Shown here: piece after piece, positions 18,906 to 36,643 of the stretch
Position numbering within the stretch: position 1 is the stretch's first letter
How the letters are laid out: each line of letters starts with the position of its first letter
Source of the DNA: Doris montereyensis
Lineage: Eukaryota; Mollusca; Gastropoda; Nudibranchia; Dorididae
Direction of reading: 5' to 3'
Assembly: GCA_037039925.1 (NCBI GenBank)
Contig: JAXRKP010000208.1
Location: 255,001-319,000, forward strand
DNA length: 64,000 nt
The notes under the pieces: generated by a model
Databases searched by the model: none
What the model was told of the DNA's origin: nothing
Seen by the model: only the letters and a program-made list of their open reading frames with translations
Translations under genes and position numbers: made by a program

Positions 18906-21900
18906 AAACTTCCAACCAAAGTACAATAAGCTGGGGACCAGCATCAGACATGATGAGCCATTCAAATTACGAGGATTTGTATCTTTCCATTCCACCACAT
19001 GGTCAAGACGTACAGTTTACAGCAGGCCTGAAAACTTGAAAGTGAAATGTTTTCTCCTTTATCAATCATTGTCTTCTTTTTCTCCTGAGTGTCCTACTCG
19101 CAGTTGGATTAATAATAAGCTACAAGTACAAGTGTTTTATAGCTGATCCAGTGTTTCAAGCTTCTTCTACTTGTCAAAGGGCATGGCTCGTTTAAGCTCT
19201 GAAAGAGCCCTTAAAGCAGTGACATCACACTTAAAAAGAACAAAATCCATAGGTGGGTGAAGATCGGTAACGGAAACCTACTACCCTGCTTCTTTGACGG
19301 TCAGGAGACTTAATTATATGACAAAAGACACAGGGCATTGCCCATGGGCATGGTGTCGTGTTACGTAAGTGAGGATCCCAGCCATCTGTGAGTGCTCTTC
19401 CAAAATCTTGTGGCTTCTTAATCATTGATAGATGCAGTGGTTTTTGATACTGTGATTGTTAATAACTAGTTTCACCCTGGTACTGTTGTCAGGATCAGAA
19501 AAGCATATATTATGATAAATATGACTCAATTTCAAAAGGTGGTCCTAAATTTGTTCTGCGGGTGAAAATTTTCTTTTTCAACCAGATTTAGTTTGAGCAA
19601 GTAGCCAACATGTACTCTGTACTTAGTCTATTAATAATTAACTCTTTTAAAAATTTGTGATTGGGAAGATAATCCACCATTTTTTCTCTCCCTTCTTTTC
19701 ATGGTGCTAACTCCTTTTGTCATTGAGATCACTGGTCAGGATGGACTGGGCATGAATTTCACTTATTTATTTAGTTATAAGTGCTGTCATATGTAGTTAC
19801 GTTCTCATCTTATGAGGCTCAAGACATGGACTATTTTGTATATATATATATATATATCTACACTAATGAGATCACATTGATATCATTACCATGTACATGT
19901 AATATTACTTCTTATGGTAGGCCTACACGCTCCTGTGTAATTCCAGCCTGTAAATACATGTATGATGTACTGTACTATAAACAGTTTACCTTGGGATGAT
20001 GAAACTATAGTGTACTGAAGCCAATGCTCTCTATTGATCTTATTAGGTATGTGCTCTTTACTTTGTTGTTTTATTTTATTTTTAACATGGCTTGAAGAAA
20101 AGACCTGAGGTAAGGATGAACCTGATAGACATTGAAACTTCAAGAAAGAGACACATAATATATGCACAAATTTTATTATCTGATCTACAAAACCAGGTGT
20201 TTCATTCTGAAAATTCTGAAACATGAAATGACAAGTACATGTACACGGAAAAAGCAATTTTCGCTCACATATATTATAATAATCAATAATAATATGCATG
20301 TCTTATGTTTTATTATTAGTATTATTATATTACTATCTGATTGAATACATTGAAGTGAGACTAAAATATGTCTTCATTTCAATGGATTTGATACAAGTAA
20401 GTAGTACAATGTACAACTACAAGTTATGATAAATATTACACATATTTTACCACAATGTACTAGTACTGTGCTTTGTTTTAATGAATGTTCCTCAGAAGTA
20501 ACAAAATATGTACATTATTGAATAAAAATATAAGTGTAATTGCTTGGCTTAATGGGATCTGTATGTTTTATTGAAATTATTTTTCACTTAATGACTTTTA
20601 TTCTTTTTATCTTATTATTATTGTTCGAGGGCATTCCAATTCATACCATTTAATACTAACACAATGGACTACACACAAGAATGACATGATGGTTTTTGTC
20701 GGGTCTTCTTCCAGTATTGTGGACTTATTTTTAACTTTTTCAGTTTTCAAATCATTTAGTCTCCTTTCATATTGTAAAAATTCTGTGGACATAGTGCTAA
20801 TTGTGCACAGCCGAAATTTGTATTTCAACAGATAAAAAAAACAACCTAGAAACTCACAAAGTTCCTTCTACTCCGGTCTAAAATTATAAAGTCATAGCCA
20901 GAGCTTATCCCTGTTTTCGGCAGTATGTTGCCGACTGTACAGAGAAATTCATTATGCTAGGTGCACACATCCTACATAGGCCGTCATTATCACTCTGGCC
21001 ATGTGGGATTTGAATTCTATCAGTTTTATTTCTTGGCAAATGTGCATAGCCTTTAGTATCCACTGATATCAAAACTGTATTGAAACTTGGTGAGGAGTGA
21101 ATATTTCAGATCTAACCATTTAAAAAAAAAAAATTACAATAAAAGTAGCCCTACTAATGAGTACTAACTTGCTATTACTTGCTTGCTGCCTTCTTGATTC
21201 GCATTCATGCTTTGACTTCACGATAGTAAGCATGCCCACTTTTTGTACTCACGTTCTTTCATGAGTGACAAGTATATAATGACTAATGAGCCCCAGTGAA
21301 AAGAACTGCCATGAGTGCTACAGCTATACCTTTTTGTCAGACTTTTTTTACCATATCCTTGCTCACAAGGGAAATGTGAAAATGAAAAATACATTACTAT
21401 GGAAAGTTGGTCGGCTTCAAGTGGATATACAAAATCATCCCCAGACAGGACACCTGGTTGGTCTGACGTAGGCTACACCTTTTCTCAATTATATAAGTTA
21501 TATTATTAACTTACCATAAGTGGTGTACCCATCCATATTTATATATGCCTAGGTGGCTTATCTTTTTTAGGGGGAAAAACATTATTTTCAAGTTTAAAGA
21601 AACTTGAGATTCGAACCTACAAGTTACAAAGTATAACTGCCTCATGGTCTCAAGCGATCTGTTCACTAGTACACTAATTAAGCCACTGATAATATTACTA
21701 TTAGAAGAAAAGAAAAAAAAAAGCAACCCACTAAACAATCTGTTAAAAATTATGATAGTCAAAGAACTAGGCACGGCTGCCAAAGCTGCCCTAGCTACAA
21801 ACAATCCATGGAACAGAGCATTACATTTACCATCATAACTATTGCAACACCACTTCTTGTACCACAAACAGCTTCCATTCTTGCCTGAGGTCACTGATTT

Positions 21901-21989
21901 TTAAACATCAGCAGAACAATTCTTCTTTCCTCCCATCTACTGTAATTCAATATTATTGTGAGTGACAGGCACCACAGAGATAGAATATA

Positions 21990-22112
21990 CTAAGTACATT
22001 CTAATCTATAGGGCTCTGTGAGGGCCACATGTTTTGTGTCACAAATGGCACCCCACGTGGGGCTCAACACAAAACGTGAGGTGCTCTAATTGGGGCCATA
22101 GAATGTACTTGG
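21990..22112. mobile_element. Foldback element
   Basis: AAGTACATTCTA at 21992-22003 is perfectly inverted at 22099-22110. A second inner pair (ACATGTTTTGTGT with ACACAAAACGTG) and a central CCCCACGTGGGG palindrome make nearly the whole 120 bases able to fold. No coding capacity. Confidence 0.6.
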
Positions 22113-23179
22113 CATCTTATTGGTGCCCAATGTATGTAGGGGCCTGTCAGATTATATACCCTAGTCAGGAGTGGTTCATGGATTTTGTTTAATGTGATTG
22201 AGTTGCCTTTGCGGTAGACATCTGATTCTGAGATATAATTATAATCTATCCCTTACGTTTTCTTTTTTTTTTTTTACCTCTGAGACTATATCACACACTA
22301 CAAAGATACACTAATCCACCAATACAACTATTAATTTAAGATTATTGAATATTGATTGATATGAAGTCTACTAGCAACAGTAAATACATTTTATTTTCCT
22401 TTCTGAATTCTCTGTTACAGTTAACATTTTTTAATACTTACAATAAAATCTTATAATATTATATTATAATACTAATAGAAATATATCAGGTGGCTCATAA
22501 AAAAAAAAACAGCTTTGAGAGCTGATATCCTAAAAACAAAACACTAAAACCATATGAAAAATTAGTGTACAAAACCAATTCCTTGTAAACACAATTTGAA
22601 AAGTTTATTGCTATTTATTAGGCTATATTGTATGATTTGACAAAATAATTAATATTTTACGACATGTGGTCAAAAAATGAAATTCACTCAAACCTCGTTA
22701 TACTATACTGCCAACTGTTGTGTCAATGGAAACTTGCCGTTAAAGTTAAAATATAGAGGGAATGGCGTTATAACAAAGAAAAACTCTTTTTGAGAATTAA
22801 AATGATGGAGATAATCAAAATTAGACTAATTAAGTGCCGGTGGAAGAAAAACGATTACTAACAAGGCAATAGGCTTACTGCATGTGAAAAGGCTATTGTA
22901 AAAATGTACATGTAGTATTAGTATTGTTGTATAGTAATTACTAATACATGTATGTAACTGTGGTAGGATTGCTCAGTCTCTTAATATGTAATCTAAGACT
23001 AAGAAAATATCGACAGAAACAGCCCTAATTCAAAATGGATTAGATCTAGCTAGGTTATGGCACTGCTGTGAAGCCTAATTCTCGCCACTCAATTGGACCC
23101 AATCATAGCCATGCCTACCCTGCCAAATATTGCTATGGCGCGATTTGGGCCTATACCGATGCTACTAATGCTAGGCCTA

Positions 23180-23660
23180 CTCCATTCGACTGACTTAGGC
23201 CTAGCCAGTGGACGACAAAAATTGATCTCCAAACATTCAGTACTCTCATTACTCTCAAAAAGAAAAGGCCTTAAGTCACTAGTGTCAGTTCCGTAAGAGT
23301 ACATGTACTACTAAGTAAGAGTGTAAGACACATGGCAATGATCCCTGGGTGTGTGTGTGTGTAGTATGTGCTGAACTTTGTGATTTGTGACCAAGCCAAA
23401 CTAGATTCTACTTATACTTATAGTACTTATACCCGCTTGCATCACTTAGGGGAAGGGAATGGTGATCCACGGTGACGGTCTAACGAGTTGTATTTCACAA
23501 TAGTTATTAAGGAACGTTTGTGCCAAATCATTGGCAGTATAAGAAGGTATTTCATTGTTTTTGTATGGTGACATTCGTACAAAGATGGTGGTATAAAGGG
23601 GTTAGAGTGTATTTTTTTGTTTCTTTGAAGTAACCCTGTCCACCATGGCGGTGATCTCAG
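23180..23660 (+). repeat. Repeat F, copy 2
   Basis: Collinear with 815-1220 (see that entry). Retains TATAAAG at 23592-23598 and a terminal GGGTTTGTAG. A GT microsatellite and an extra segment around 23347-23440 are inserted relative to copy 1. No SWEET-like exon is seen downstream. Confidence 0.7.
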
Positions 23661-23799
23661 GGTTTGTAGCTGACTAATATTACTATTATTACTGATGACT
23701 GTCCAGGCACAACATAAAGCACTTTTAAAAAATCAAAAGTTTTCGTTAATATTTGTAGCTATTTGTAAAATATAGTCATTGTGTTAAAAATTGATACGT

Positions 23800-24260
23800 A
23801 TTCAGTATTCAAGATCTGTCCATATGCTCCAATTTCTTTCAGAAACGCAAAAATAGTTTCAAGATTATTATTCCGAAAGAGTTTGTAAATGCTTCCCTCG
23901 GAATACTATTTCTTTCGTATATCGATCAGATCAGAGCTTTCTATTAAAATATGTTTAATGGTAAAAAGGCAACCACAGGAGTGACAGAAAGGCTGGTCAT
24001 CATGGGTCAACAGGAAGCCCCGTGTGAGCCACGAATAACCAATATGTAAGCGACTTAAAACGCTCTTTTCTTTTCTATTTCTTTCTTTTACATTTGGCCT
24101 TTCTGTCATTTTTGAGACCACTTCATGAAACTTGTTATTAATCTTGGTCCCACTCCTCCTGCCAAGTTTTGCTAATATAACTATTCACTAAAATTTTCAA
24201 ATTATCACAATCAAGTAAGGCACCAGGGCTGACATCTTTTTTGAGTGTATAGAGAAGAAG
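23800..24260 (-). pseudogene. Non-LTR retrotransposon ORF2 fragment, C-terminal region
   Basis: Minus-strand frames, broken by a shift near 24140, read as the end of a LINE polyprotein: TWQEEWD, then LSRLHIGYSWLTRGFLL, QPFCHSCGC and TIKHILIE (residues typical of the RNase H / C-terminal region of jockey- or I-like elements), then a tail with FAFLKEIGAYG. The 5' part, including the reverse transcriptase, is missing. Identification rests on motif likeness. Confidence 0.8.
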
Positions 24261-24916
24261 ATTGAAATGTGCTCTACATTTGCAGTGTTCAGTCGGAACT
24301 TCGAACCACCTTCGTGTTGGTCAACCATTCGGCGTCTTCTCTTCCCTGATTTCTTCTCATTAATATGATCTGTTCTCAGTATTCTTTGATTTTTGTTTTC
24401 TGTTCCTTTATCCATTGATGCAAATATAATTTAAAATGATTACATTAACTGGAAATAGTATTCTGTTGAAGTACTTTGAAGATTTAATGGCTCAAAGTTG
24501 AGTTACTTTTTTATGAGCCACCAGATATATAGATTCTACTTTATAATTTACAATGCTTTATTTGCTTTTGTCAGATGAAAGCGCAAATGTTATACTACTA
24601 GACTACATGTATAAGTATAATATTACATTGTTTTGTCTCATTATCTGCAAGTCACATTTGATGAAAGTGAAAGCTAGGGGAAGGCACTTTTACTTTTACA
24701 TCTGCCATTCATTTTCCCCCAAATTATCTTAAATTTTTAACATTTAATTACGTTACAATGTATTTAATAATGAAGATGAATTTTTGCCAATAAAAATGTT
24801 TTATTCTCTCTGTTGTCATTTTGGACTCATTGAAAAACCAAAACATTTGAAATGTTTGTGTGAGTCTGAGGACGAAAGTATTGTCCTTGAGTTAGCCCAA
24901 ACAAGTATGGTTTATC

Positions 24917-25860
24917 ATGTATCCACAACCAACAAAGACAAAACCATGTTTTAAAGGCTTTGATCTCGAAAAAGTGAAATGTGTAATTATTTACGGTAAA
25001 TTTGTTCATATTCTAAGAGATATTACTATAAGAAGAAAATTATACACTACTACGAAAAATAGAATAGAAATAGAAGATAGCATTCCACGAGAATTAATAC
25101 ATGCAGATGATTTTGATGTCATAGGGATGAACCATATACTCATATAGATGTAAAAGAAGTGGGAGAAATACAAGAAAAAAATAATATAAAGGTAAACATA
25201 GACAAAACAGAACTTTTAACGCTAAGCAGAAATGATATGGAATGGAAGTTGAATTATTACTGGAAGACAAAGAAGACATTCAACACAGAAAGCAACTAGC
25301 AAGCACAGCTTGAATAAATTGTCAAACATCTGGAACAGAAAAGACGGAGCAAAAAGAAAACAAGATTATGATTATATAAACTATAATTCTTTGGTAAAAT
25401 CTATCTAATGAGCGATGATGTAAACAGGAAAGCAAAATAAACACATTTCACAGAAAACAGTTTAGACAAGTGCTGGACCATACATTATCCAACAAGAATT
25501 TTAAATGAATCATTATAGTAATACAAAAAAATTACAGGAGGCAAGGAGGAGATTATTCGGACACCTCTTAAGAAGAGACCTTAACATTCCCATGAACAAA
25601 GCAATGGCATTTTATTTCACATAAAATGACAAAACAAGGACGACCTATAAACTACAACTACACTCCCAGTCACCCTGAATAATCTAAAGAGAACAAAAAG
25701 CAGTACAATTAAACTAACATCATGCAATGATCTAGAAATACTTAGAGAAATTGCAATGGATAGAAGAAGAGAATGGTTTGCTTTCATCAAGGAAATCAAG
25801 AAAACAGCCGGGGCTGCAAAGTCTGATGGCCTCAATAGTGGAAGGCCCTAAGTAAAAAAA
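24917..25860 (+). pseudogene. Decayed non-LTR retrotransposon reverse transcriptase fragment
   Basis: Plus-strand coding traces in shifting frames. ELIHADDFDVIGMN at about 25091-25132 holds HADD in place of the catalytic YADD/FADD. KVNIDKTELLTLSRN follows at about 25189-25233, as in RT domains after the active site. A C-terminal stretch has RRRLFGHLLRRDLNIP near 25545-25590 and LPVTLNNLKRTKSS, then REIAMDRRREWFAFIKEI up to about 25800. Several frameshifts and stops make it inactive. Confidence 0.8.
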
Positions 25861-26256
25861 AATTTGGTGTGTTTCAGTCCTCAGGTATGGACGAGTCCAT
25901 TGTGTAGCGAGGCTCATTTTTCCTGTTATTCAAAACTCAATTTGATTATTTAGAGGATATAGCATACAAATGGATACACGGTTACATGTGATGTACAAAT
26001 ATATATTTATATATTATTTATAGCTAAACATTGTTGAAAACACATTATAATTTGAAATCATACTAATATTTTATAGATAAAATATACTCTGCAGCTATTT
26101 CAAACAAAGGGCAATCACTAATTCTTGGGCATTGGAGTCCCTGCCCCTGTCGTGAAACATCTTGTTTTGTGTTACTTTCTTTTGATTTCTTTATTTGCGG
26201 TTTCCTCAAAATGTAGATGTTTCACATTAATGTTTGATCTCCAATATTTACAAACC

Positions 26257-26315
26257 GATTTGTATAATATTTGGTACTCGTCAACTTGATTTGTATAATA
26301 TTTGGTACTCGTCAA
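26257..26315. repeat. Perfect 28-bp tandem duplication
   Basis: The unit starting GATTTGTATAATATTTGG occurs at 26257-26284 and again at 26288-26315, identical over 28 bases with a three-base spacer, so the duplication is recent or under strong constraint. Confidence 0.9.
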
Positions 26316-26524
26316 TATAAAAAAAGTAACTATCCAAAATATCTCAACTTTCTGCTGTCATATTTTGTTGAATGATGCACAGGTTTTGAGTGATTTGCAT
26401 AACTAAACTGAGGAGTACGAGCTAGAAAATTGGATCATAATATATAATCCCAGATAGAGACTGTTACCATGGCAACCAAATATGCTACAAAGTTTCAAAA
26501 GATATAGGATGACTACATCGGAAG

Positions 26525-26610
26525 ATAAGTGAAAAAGGAAAAGGAAAGAAGTAGGACCTACCAATACCAAGAGCATCCGCCACACCAGCACACCGTATGA
26601 CGGACATAAT
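26525..26610 (-). repeat. Repeat B fragment, minus strand
   Basis: On the minus strand: GTGGCGGATGCTCTTGGTAT, GTAGGTCCTACTTCTTTCC and TTTTTCACTTATCTTCC, then truncated. Confidence 0.6.
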
Positions 26611-27872
26611 AAAATCAAAACAGTAATAGTAGGAATCCATTGAATGGTGTAAGAATGTACTCAGAGGAGGTTCGCTGATTGATGTGAATGTGTAGATTTT
26701 TTGTAATTGCTTCATTTTGAGACGGACATGTTATCGTTTATTTGAGACTGAGACTTAGCTTGCTAATTGTATGGGCTATAAAAGAAAGACACTTCTTCCT
26801 TATAATAGGACATGGGTGGTTCGAGCCAGAGAGAGAACCCTTGTAACGGCGACAAAGCCACTTACCCCCAGCTGGCTTTGAGGTCAGTCGTGGGTCCAGC
26901 AGTTTAATTCTTCGCCGATTGGATGAGCCCTATTAATTACATTAGGTAATAAAGGGACTACCCTATGAATGACGAAGCTCATTTAACTCCCTCTCGAGAG
27001 CAGGTTTGCTGTTGGTCATTGAGGGTTTTATATTTATTGGGTAACCACACATTCAATATTCTTAAGAAACCATGACTCTATAATACAAACAACAGTAGAA
27101 TATGCAAAACTCACTTGAAGTAAACTTGCGGCTAAAGTAGGCTCTTCTAATCAGTCTTAGTTTCTCATAGATTAAAATCCCCTGAATACAGTTCAGGTTA
27201 ACTTCGATTATAGTTAAAGTCAACACTTTCTGTTGATCCCAAAGTGTTGACTTAAAGCAAGTTCCACTGGATGTATCTTAAATTAAAAGATGCAGACAGA
27301 AAATTGACTGAATATTAAATTGACAAATAGACATATCACTATCAATCACTACTATCAGTGAAATGGAGAAGACTTGTCAAGATTTTAAAAACTTTTTTAT
27401 TTCAAATTGCAATGTAAAAAAGAATGATACTAAAAGTAAAACATGATTTATTTAAAGTGCAGGTCCATTTCAGGTTACACAAAAATAAGCCATTAATACA
27501 ATGAGTGCAACATTAACCATTATTAAAGCAGTCTAAAAGTTAAGATATATATGTAGATATCCTCAAAAAAGAAAACCAAGATTACGACACTTTAATGGTA
27601 GCACAATTTAAGAGTAAGATGTATACGTAATAGGACTCGACCATGTTAATTGTTATATGAGTATTCTTTCCTTCCATCCATATTGATCTGACTAGCTTCT
27701 GTTTCAAATCAAAAAAATTTTTTAAAGACTTACAGTAAAACATATCCAAATACTCACAACACAAAGAAAAGAAACAAAAGAAAAAAAGAAGGTAAAGAAA
27801 AGGGACTGAAAAGTAGACTGAAAGAAAGAAAAAAGAAGCTATATATATATACACAAGAATGTGACCAATGCT

Positions 27873-33192
<5,320 letters not shown>

Positions 33193-33200
33193 GTTGCTTC

Positions 33201-33600
33201 ACTGAAGGAATAAAAAAAAAGTTATAATGAAAGAAGAAGAAATGTATGTGTGCATTTCTTAATAAAAATTAAACACCTAACAATTTATACATGGATGCAA
33301 TTGGTGAGACAAATTTGTAGTTTTAAATGTATTGAAAGTAATGTCCATGATTCAATGCATTGCAGATTTGCATGTTCAATTTTTTTTGCAAAGGGCATCA
33401 AAATAATGGGGATACTACATTTTTTCTCTTAATATTACATCTTAGAATGATCAACTGTATTAACGCCTGTTCTACGCGTTTTCTGGCCTATCTGTGGTGA
33501 CTTACTTTGTCACTGTGCGACGGTGCCTAACAGATACCCTTTGAGCGCTGGCCCGATCAGCTGAACGAAAGTAGAATTACTACTACTGTTGTGTAGTCAA
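33201..33600 (-). promoter_or_regulatory. Likely securin 5' UTR exon and promoter region
   Basis: Minus-strand 33506 onward gives CAGTGACAAA followed by a GTAAGT donor (33505-33500) in a locally GC-richer stretch with several CG dinucleotides. The matching acceptor is at 33204-33202, leaving nine untranslated bases (33201-33193) before the ATG. The exon and the transcript start, probably between about 33520 and 33650, are inferred from splice signals only. Confidence 0.35.
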
Positions 33601-33649
33601 AAGGCACCAATTTCAATCAATGTTAATAACTCGTAAATGAAACAAAATA

Positions 33650-36643
33650 CTATGCAGTAATCGGAGAGTACAAGACTGCATTCTCTGGAGATCAAAAAAG
33701 AAATCAAGCGGCTCTCCCTCGCAAGACATAGCGTCATTGAGTAACATTAGCAAAGGCCTAGAAAAATAATATCATTGAAAGGAGTAATTTTGTGACCGGT
33801 TTACAAGATGCACATATTATTTTCTATCGTCCGAAACACTTTTAAATGAAAATAGTGGCTGGAATAAAGAATTTACATACAAAACACATTTTGATTGACA
33901 TTTCCGGTGCAAAATGAGACACTTTTGAGGTGAGGTGTATGATGTTATAAAATCCAAAGTAGTTCCTTTATTTACAATTACCCCCCCTCACTTTAAAGGT
34001 TGGAGCCAAGCAGTATTTTCTGAAATATCATTGGGCGATTAACATGGATCGGTTACGAGGGATTAAATGGTGCTAACATCTAGACAATTCATGTGTAGGC
34101 ACTGGTCAACAGGAGGAGAATCCTAACTCACCATGTTGATATGTATTATAAATACCACCCATGCAGGTAAACAGTGGCCATCTGACATGGCTGGACAACC
34201 GTATAGATACTACCCGCACACTATAGATGTACTTCATTGATATTAAGCCAGTCCGCATCCTGATCTGACCCGCTGGCAGAGAGATCAAAGAAGAAGAAGA
34301 ACTAGTGTGACGAGGCTAAAAACTCCAAACGATGGCCACCTTCTTTCTTTATCACTTTTTCTAAATTCAAATTTATGAGTTTAGCAGTCCAACCTCTATC
34401 TATGTTACTGCGTAGCAACACTGCAGTTTGGATACGATGCATGAGGGATCTTCACTTGTCTCGGATGAGGGGGTGTTAAAATAGTGTATCAATTAAGAAT
34501 TCGTACTAGTTAGACTCTCCTTGTAAACATTTAGTGTGCCTACAATCCTACATACTACATGTAGCCGGATATTTGGGATATAGTCGACTAAAAGGAAGAG
34601 ATCCATCTTTGATTACAATTACATTCTATATCACAAACTGCACAGTAAGGATTGTGTTATCTTGTTTTATTTTTTTTGGGGGGACTTCAGTTTTTAAAAT
34701 TCATTATGAACCCTGGTAAGGCTATGACCAGTAAATGCCGGTTTGTTATTGCACTCTGTTCAGCGTTACGTCCGGGATTTACCATTTACCTCCAACAAAC
34801 CTCTCAGCGCGATGCCCAGCATTTGCCGGGAAGGAAGGATGGGTCAAGGGAGGCCTGAATATTCCTCCTTCTTGTTACCTTCTTACTGTCTTCCGCTCAT
34901 CCTCTTTTAAAATAATGCTCTCTGATTGGTTAACAATTTAGTAAACAGGAAAAAGGACGCGTTCAGGCTCACAAGCTTACACCCAAAAGGCCTTCGGTTG
35001 AGTCTATTTCTAAAGGGGTGTGTCCATCATTATCTTTGCCTCGGACAACTGGTAGTAACGATGCTAACAGCTGTACTATGCATGAAGTAGGCTTTCTATA
35101 CAACTTTCATTTCTTTGTCGACCCTATTGTAAAATGGAATGATCCTACTAGGACAAGTCCATTGCCAGAGGGGTGTAAATGTGAGCTGGTCTGTTTTGAG
35201 AGTGTCATATATGTGTGATTGAGCTGATAATAAGAATGTGTGTTACTGTTTGCAGACACATAATTGGTCTTGATGTCTCCAACAAAATTGAAAAGAATGG
35301 AATCATCCTAAGTTGGCTTGGCTTGGATGAGACCAGATGGTCGCCATGCGACTGAATTCAATACATTGGTGATGGCCTGGTCAGAGAAGTCACACTTCCC
35401 TGTGAACTTGTAAATCTTCGTGGGCAGCCTCGCACCACGGCGATGACTGTCAGCGAGCCAACTAGCGCGTGGCAGTCATTGCGCTGGCTGCGCAAGCCGC
35501 TTTTCTAGTGTTAAAAACAAAGTAATAACCAAACTACTAAAATAATTAGATCTATTCTATAATAAATACTAGATCTAGATCTAGATTCTATTCAAAGTTT
35601 TTTTTTGTTTTTTATACAAAAAAATGGAAATTGTGAATCATTAAGTACACAGCATCCATGCAGTTACATGCAAATTAGATCACTTTCCTGAATTGAACAC
35701 TTACAATCAGCACCCTTCATGTATATCTAGATTATATAGATCTAGATCTATGATCTTTCATTAAATACTATCTACAACATTTCAAAACTAATCACTTTCA
35801 TTTTTCAAGCGAGAGTGCCCAGCAGAATGTGAGAATAGTTGACTTCAGACGTCAGATGGGGATAGGGTAGCTCTGGTTACTTCTAGAGAAGTGAGAACAA
35901 TTTATAATCATAAATGAGATGATATTACTGTCATGATCTTGTCTATGTAGATCTATATAACTTACATTTCACAGCAGAAAGTATTAAATTGTTTTCTCAG
36001 TAGATTTTTGGATCTGATCACAGGAGGTGTTTTCTTCTTTACACAACTTGCAGAGGACGCCGTTGCCTGTGATTGGTTGCTCTGACAAATTTAAAAAATT
36101 GAAACACTTACAAAAATAAGAAACGAAACATCTTCGGCATACACACCATTCTTATTTTTTTAGACGTAAAAAGGAATTGATAGGTGGTATTTTTATGGGG
36201 TATAATTTCAATAGAATAACAACCCACCCCCCCCCCGCACAACCCCTCCTCCAAAAAAAAAATCAACACAAATTAAAAAAACCAACCTGTATATGTATGT
36301 ATGTTTAGATCTAGATCTAGAATCTAGATCTTCGTCTGGATCTAGAAATCTAGATCTATATTTAATTACGGAAGTCGCTAGCCAACAAAAAATCATGCTG
36401 CAGTATGCATTTCTAAAAATATCTAGTCTAGATTAGATCTAGGCAGATAAATCTTTGATTTAGATTTATACTACATGACTGTTTTATGGTTTAGTCCGAG
36501 GCGATTTCTACAAGAAGGGAGAAACGCTATTTTTATTTTTTCTGGACAAATATTCTCGCTCACACAAAAGATTTCCATTTTTACCTATTCTAGATCTAGA
36601 TCTATCCCACGTCCACCTGTAACTAAGTCTATAAAAGCGTCAA
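33650..36643. other. Spacer between securin and TMEM128
   Basis: Divergently transcribed genes flank it, so it should hold both promoters. Seen: GATTGG (inverted CCAAT) words near 34924 and 36073, a GC-richer island at about 35390-35510 with a 57-codon minus-strand open stretch, CTAGAT clusters, and C and T runs. No confident gene. Confidence 0.5.
36300..36440. repeat. CTAGAT hexamer cluster upstream of TMEM128
   Basis: Repeated TAGATCTAGATCTAGAATC-type words, with further pieces at 36590-36602 (46 bases before the TMEM128 ATG) and 36870-36890 (just inside intron 1). Confidence 0.7.

Larger units (their letters stand above)
9053..27871. other. Gene-poor, repeat-rich spacer between SWEET and securin
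   Basis: Presumably starts with the SWEET 3' UTR, but no poly(A) signal could be placed with confidence. The rest is AT-rich DNA with repeat B copies, one SINE D, repeat C, repeat F copy 2, a foldback element, two LINE fragments and short tandem repeats, each listed separately. I saw nothing gene-like in the intervals between them; the short frames show no recognisable domain or splice structure. Confidence 0.6.
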
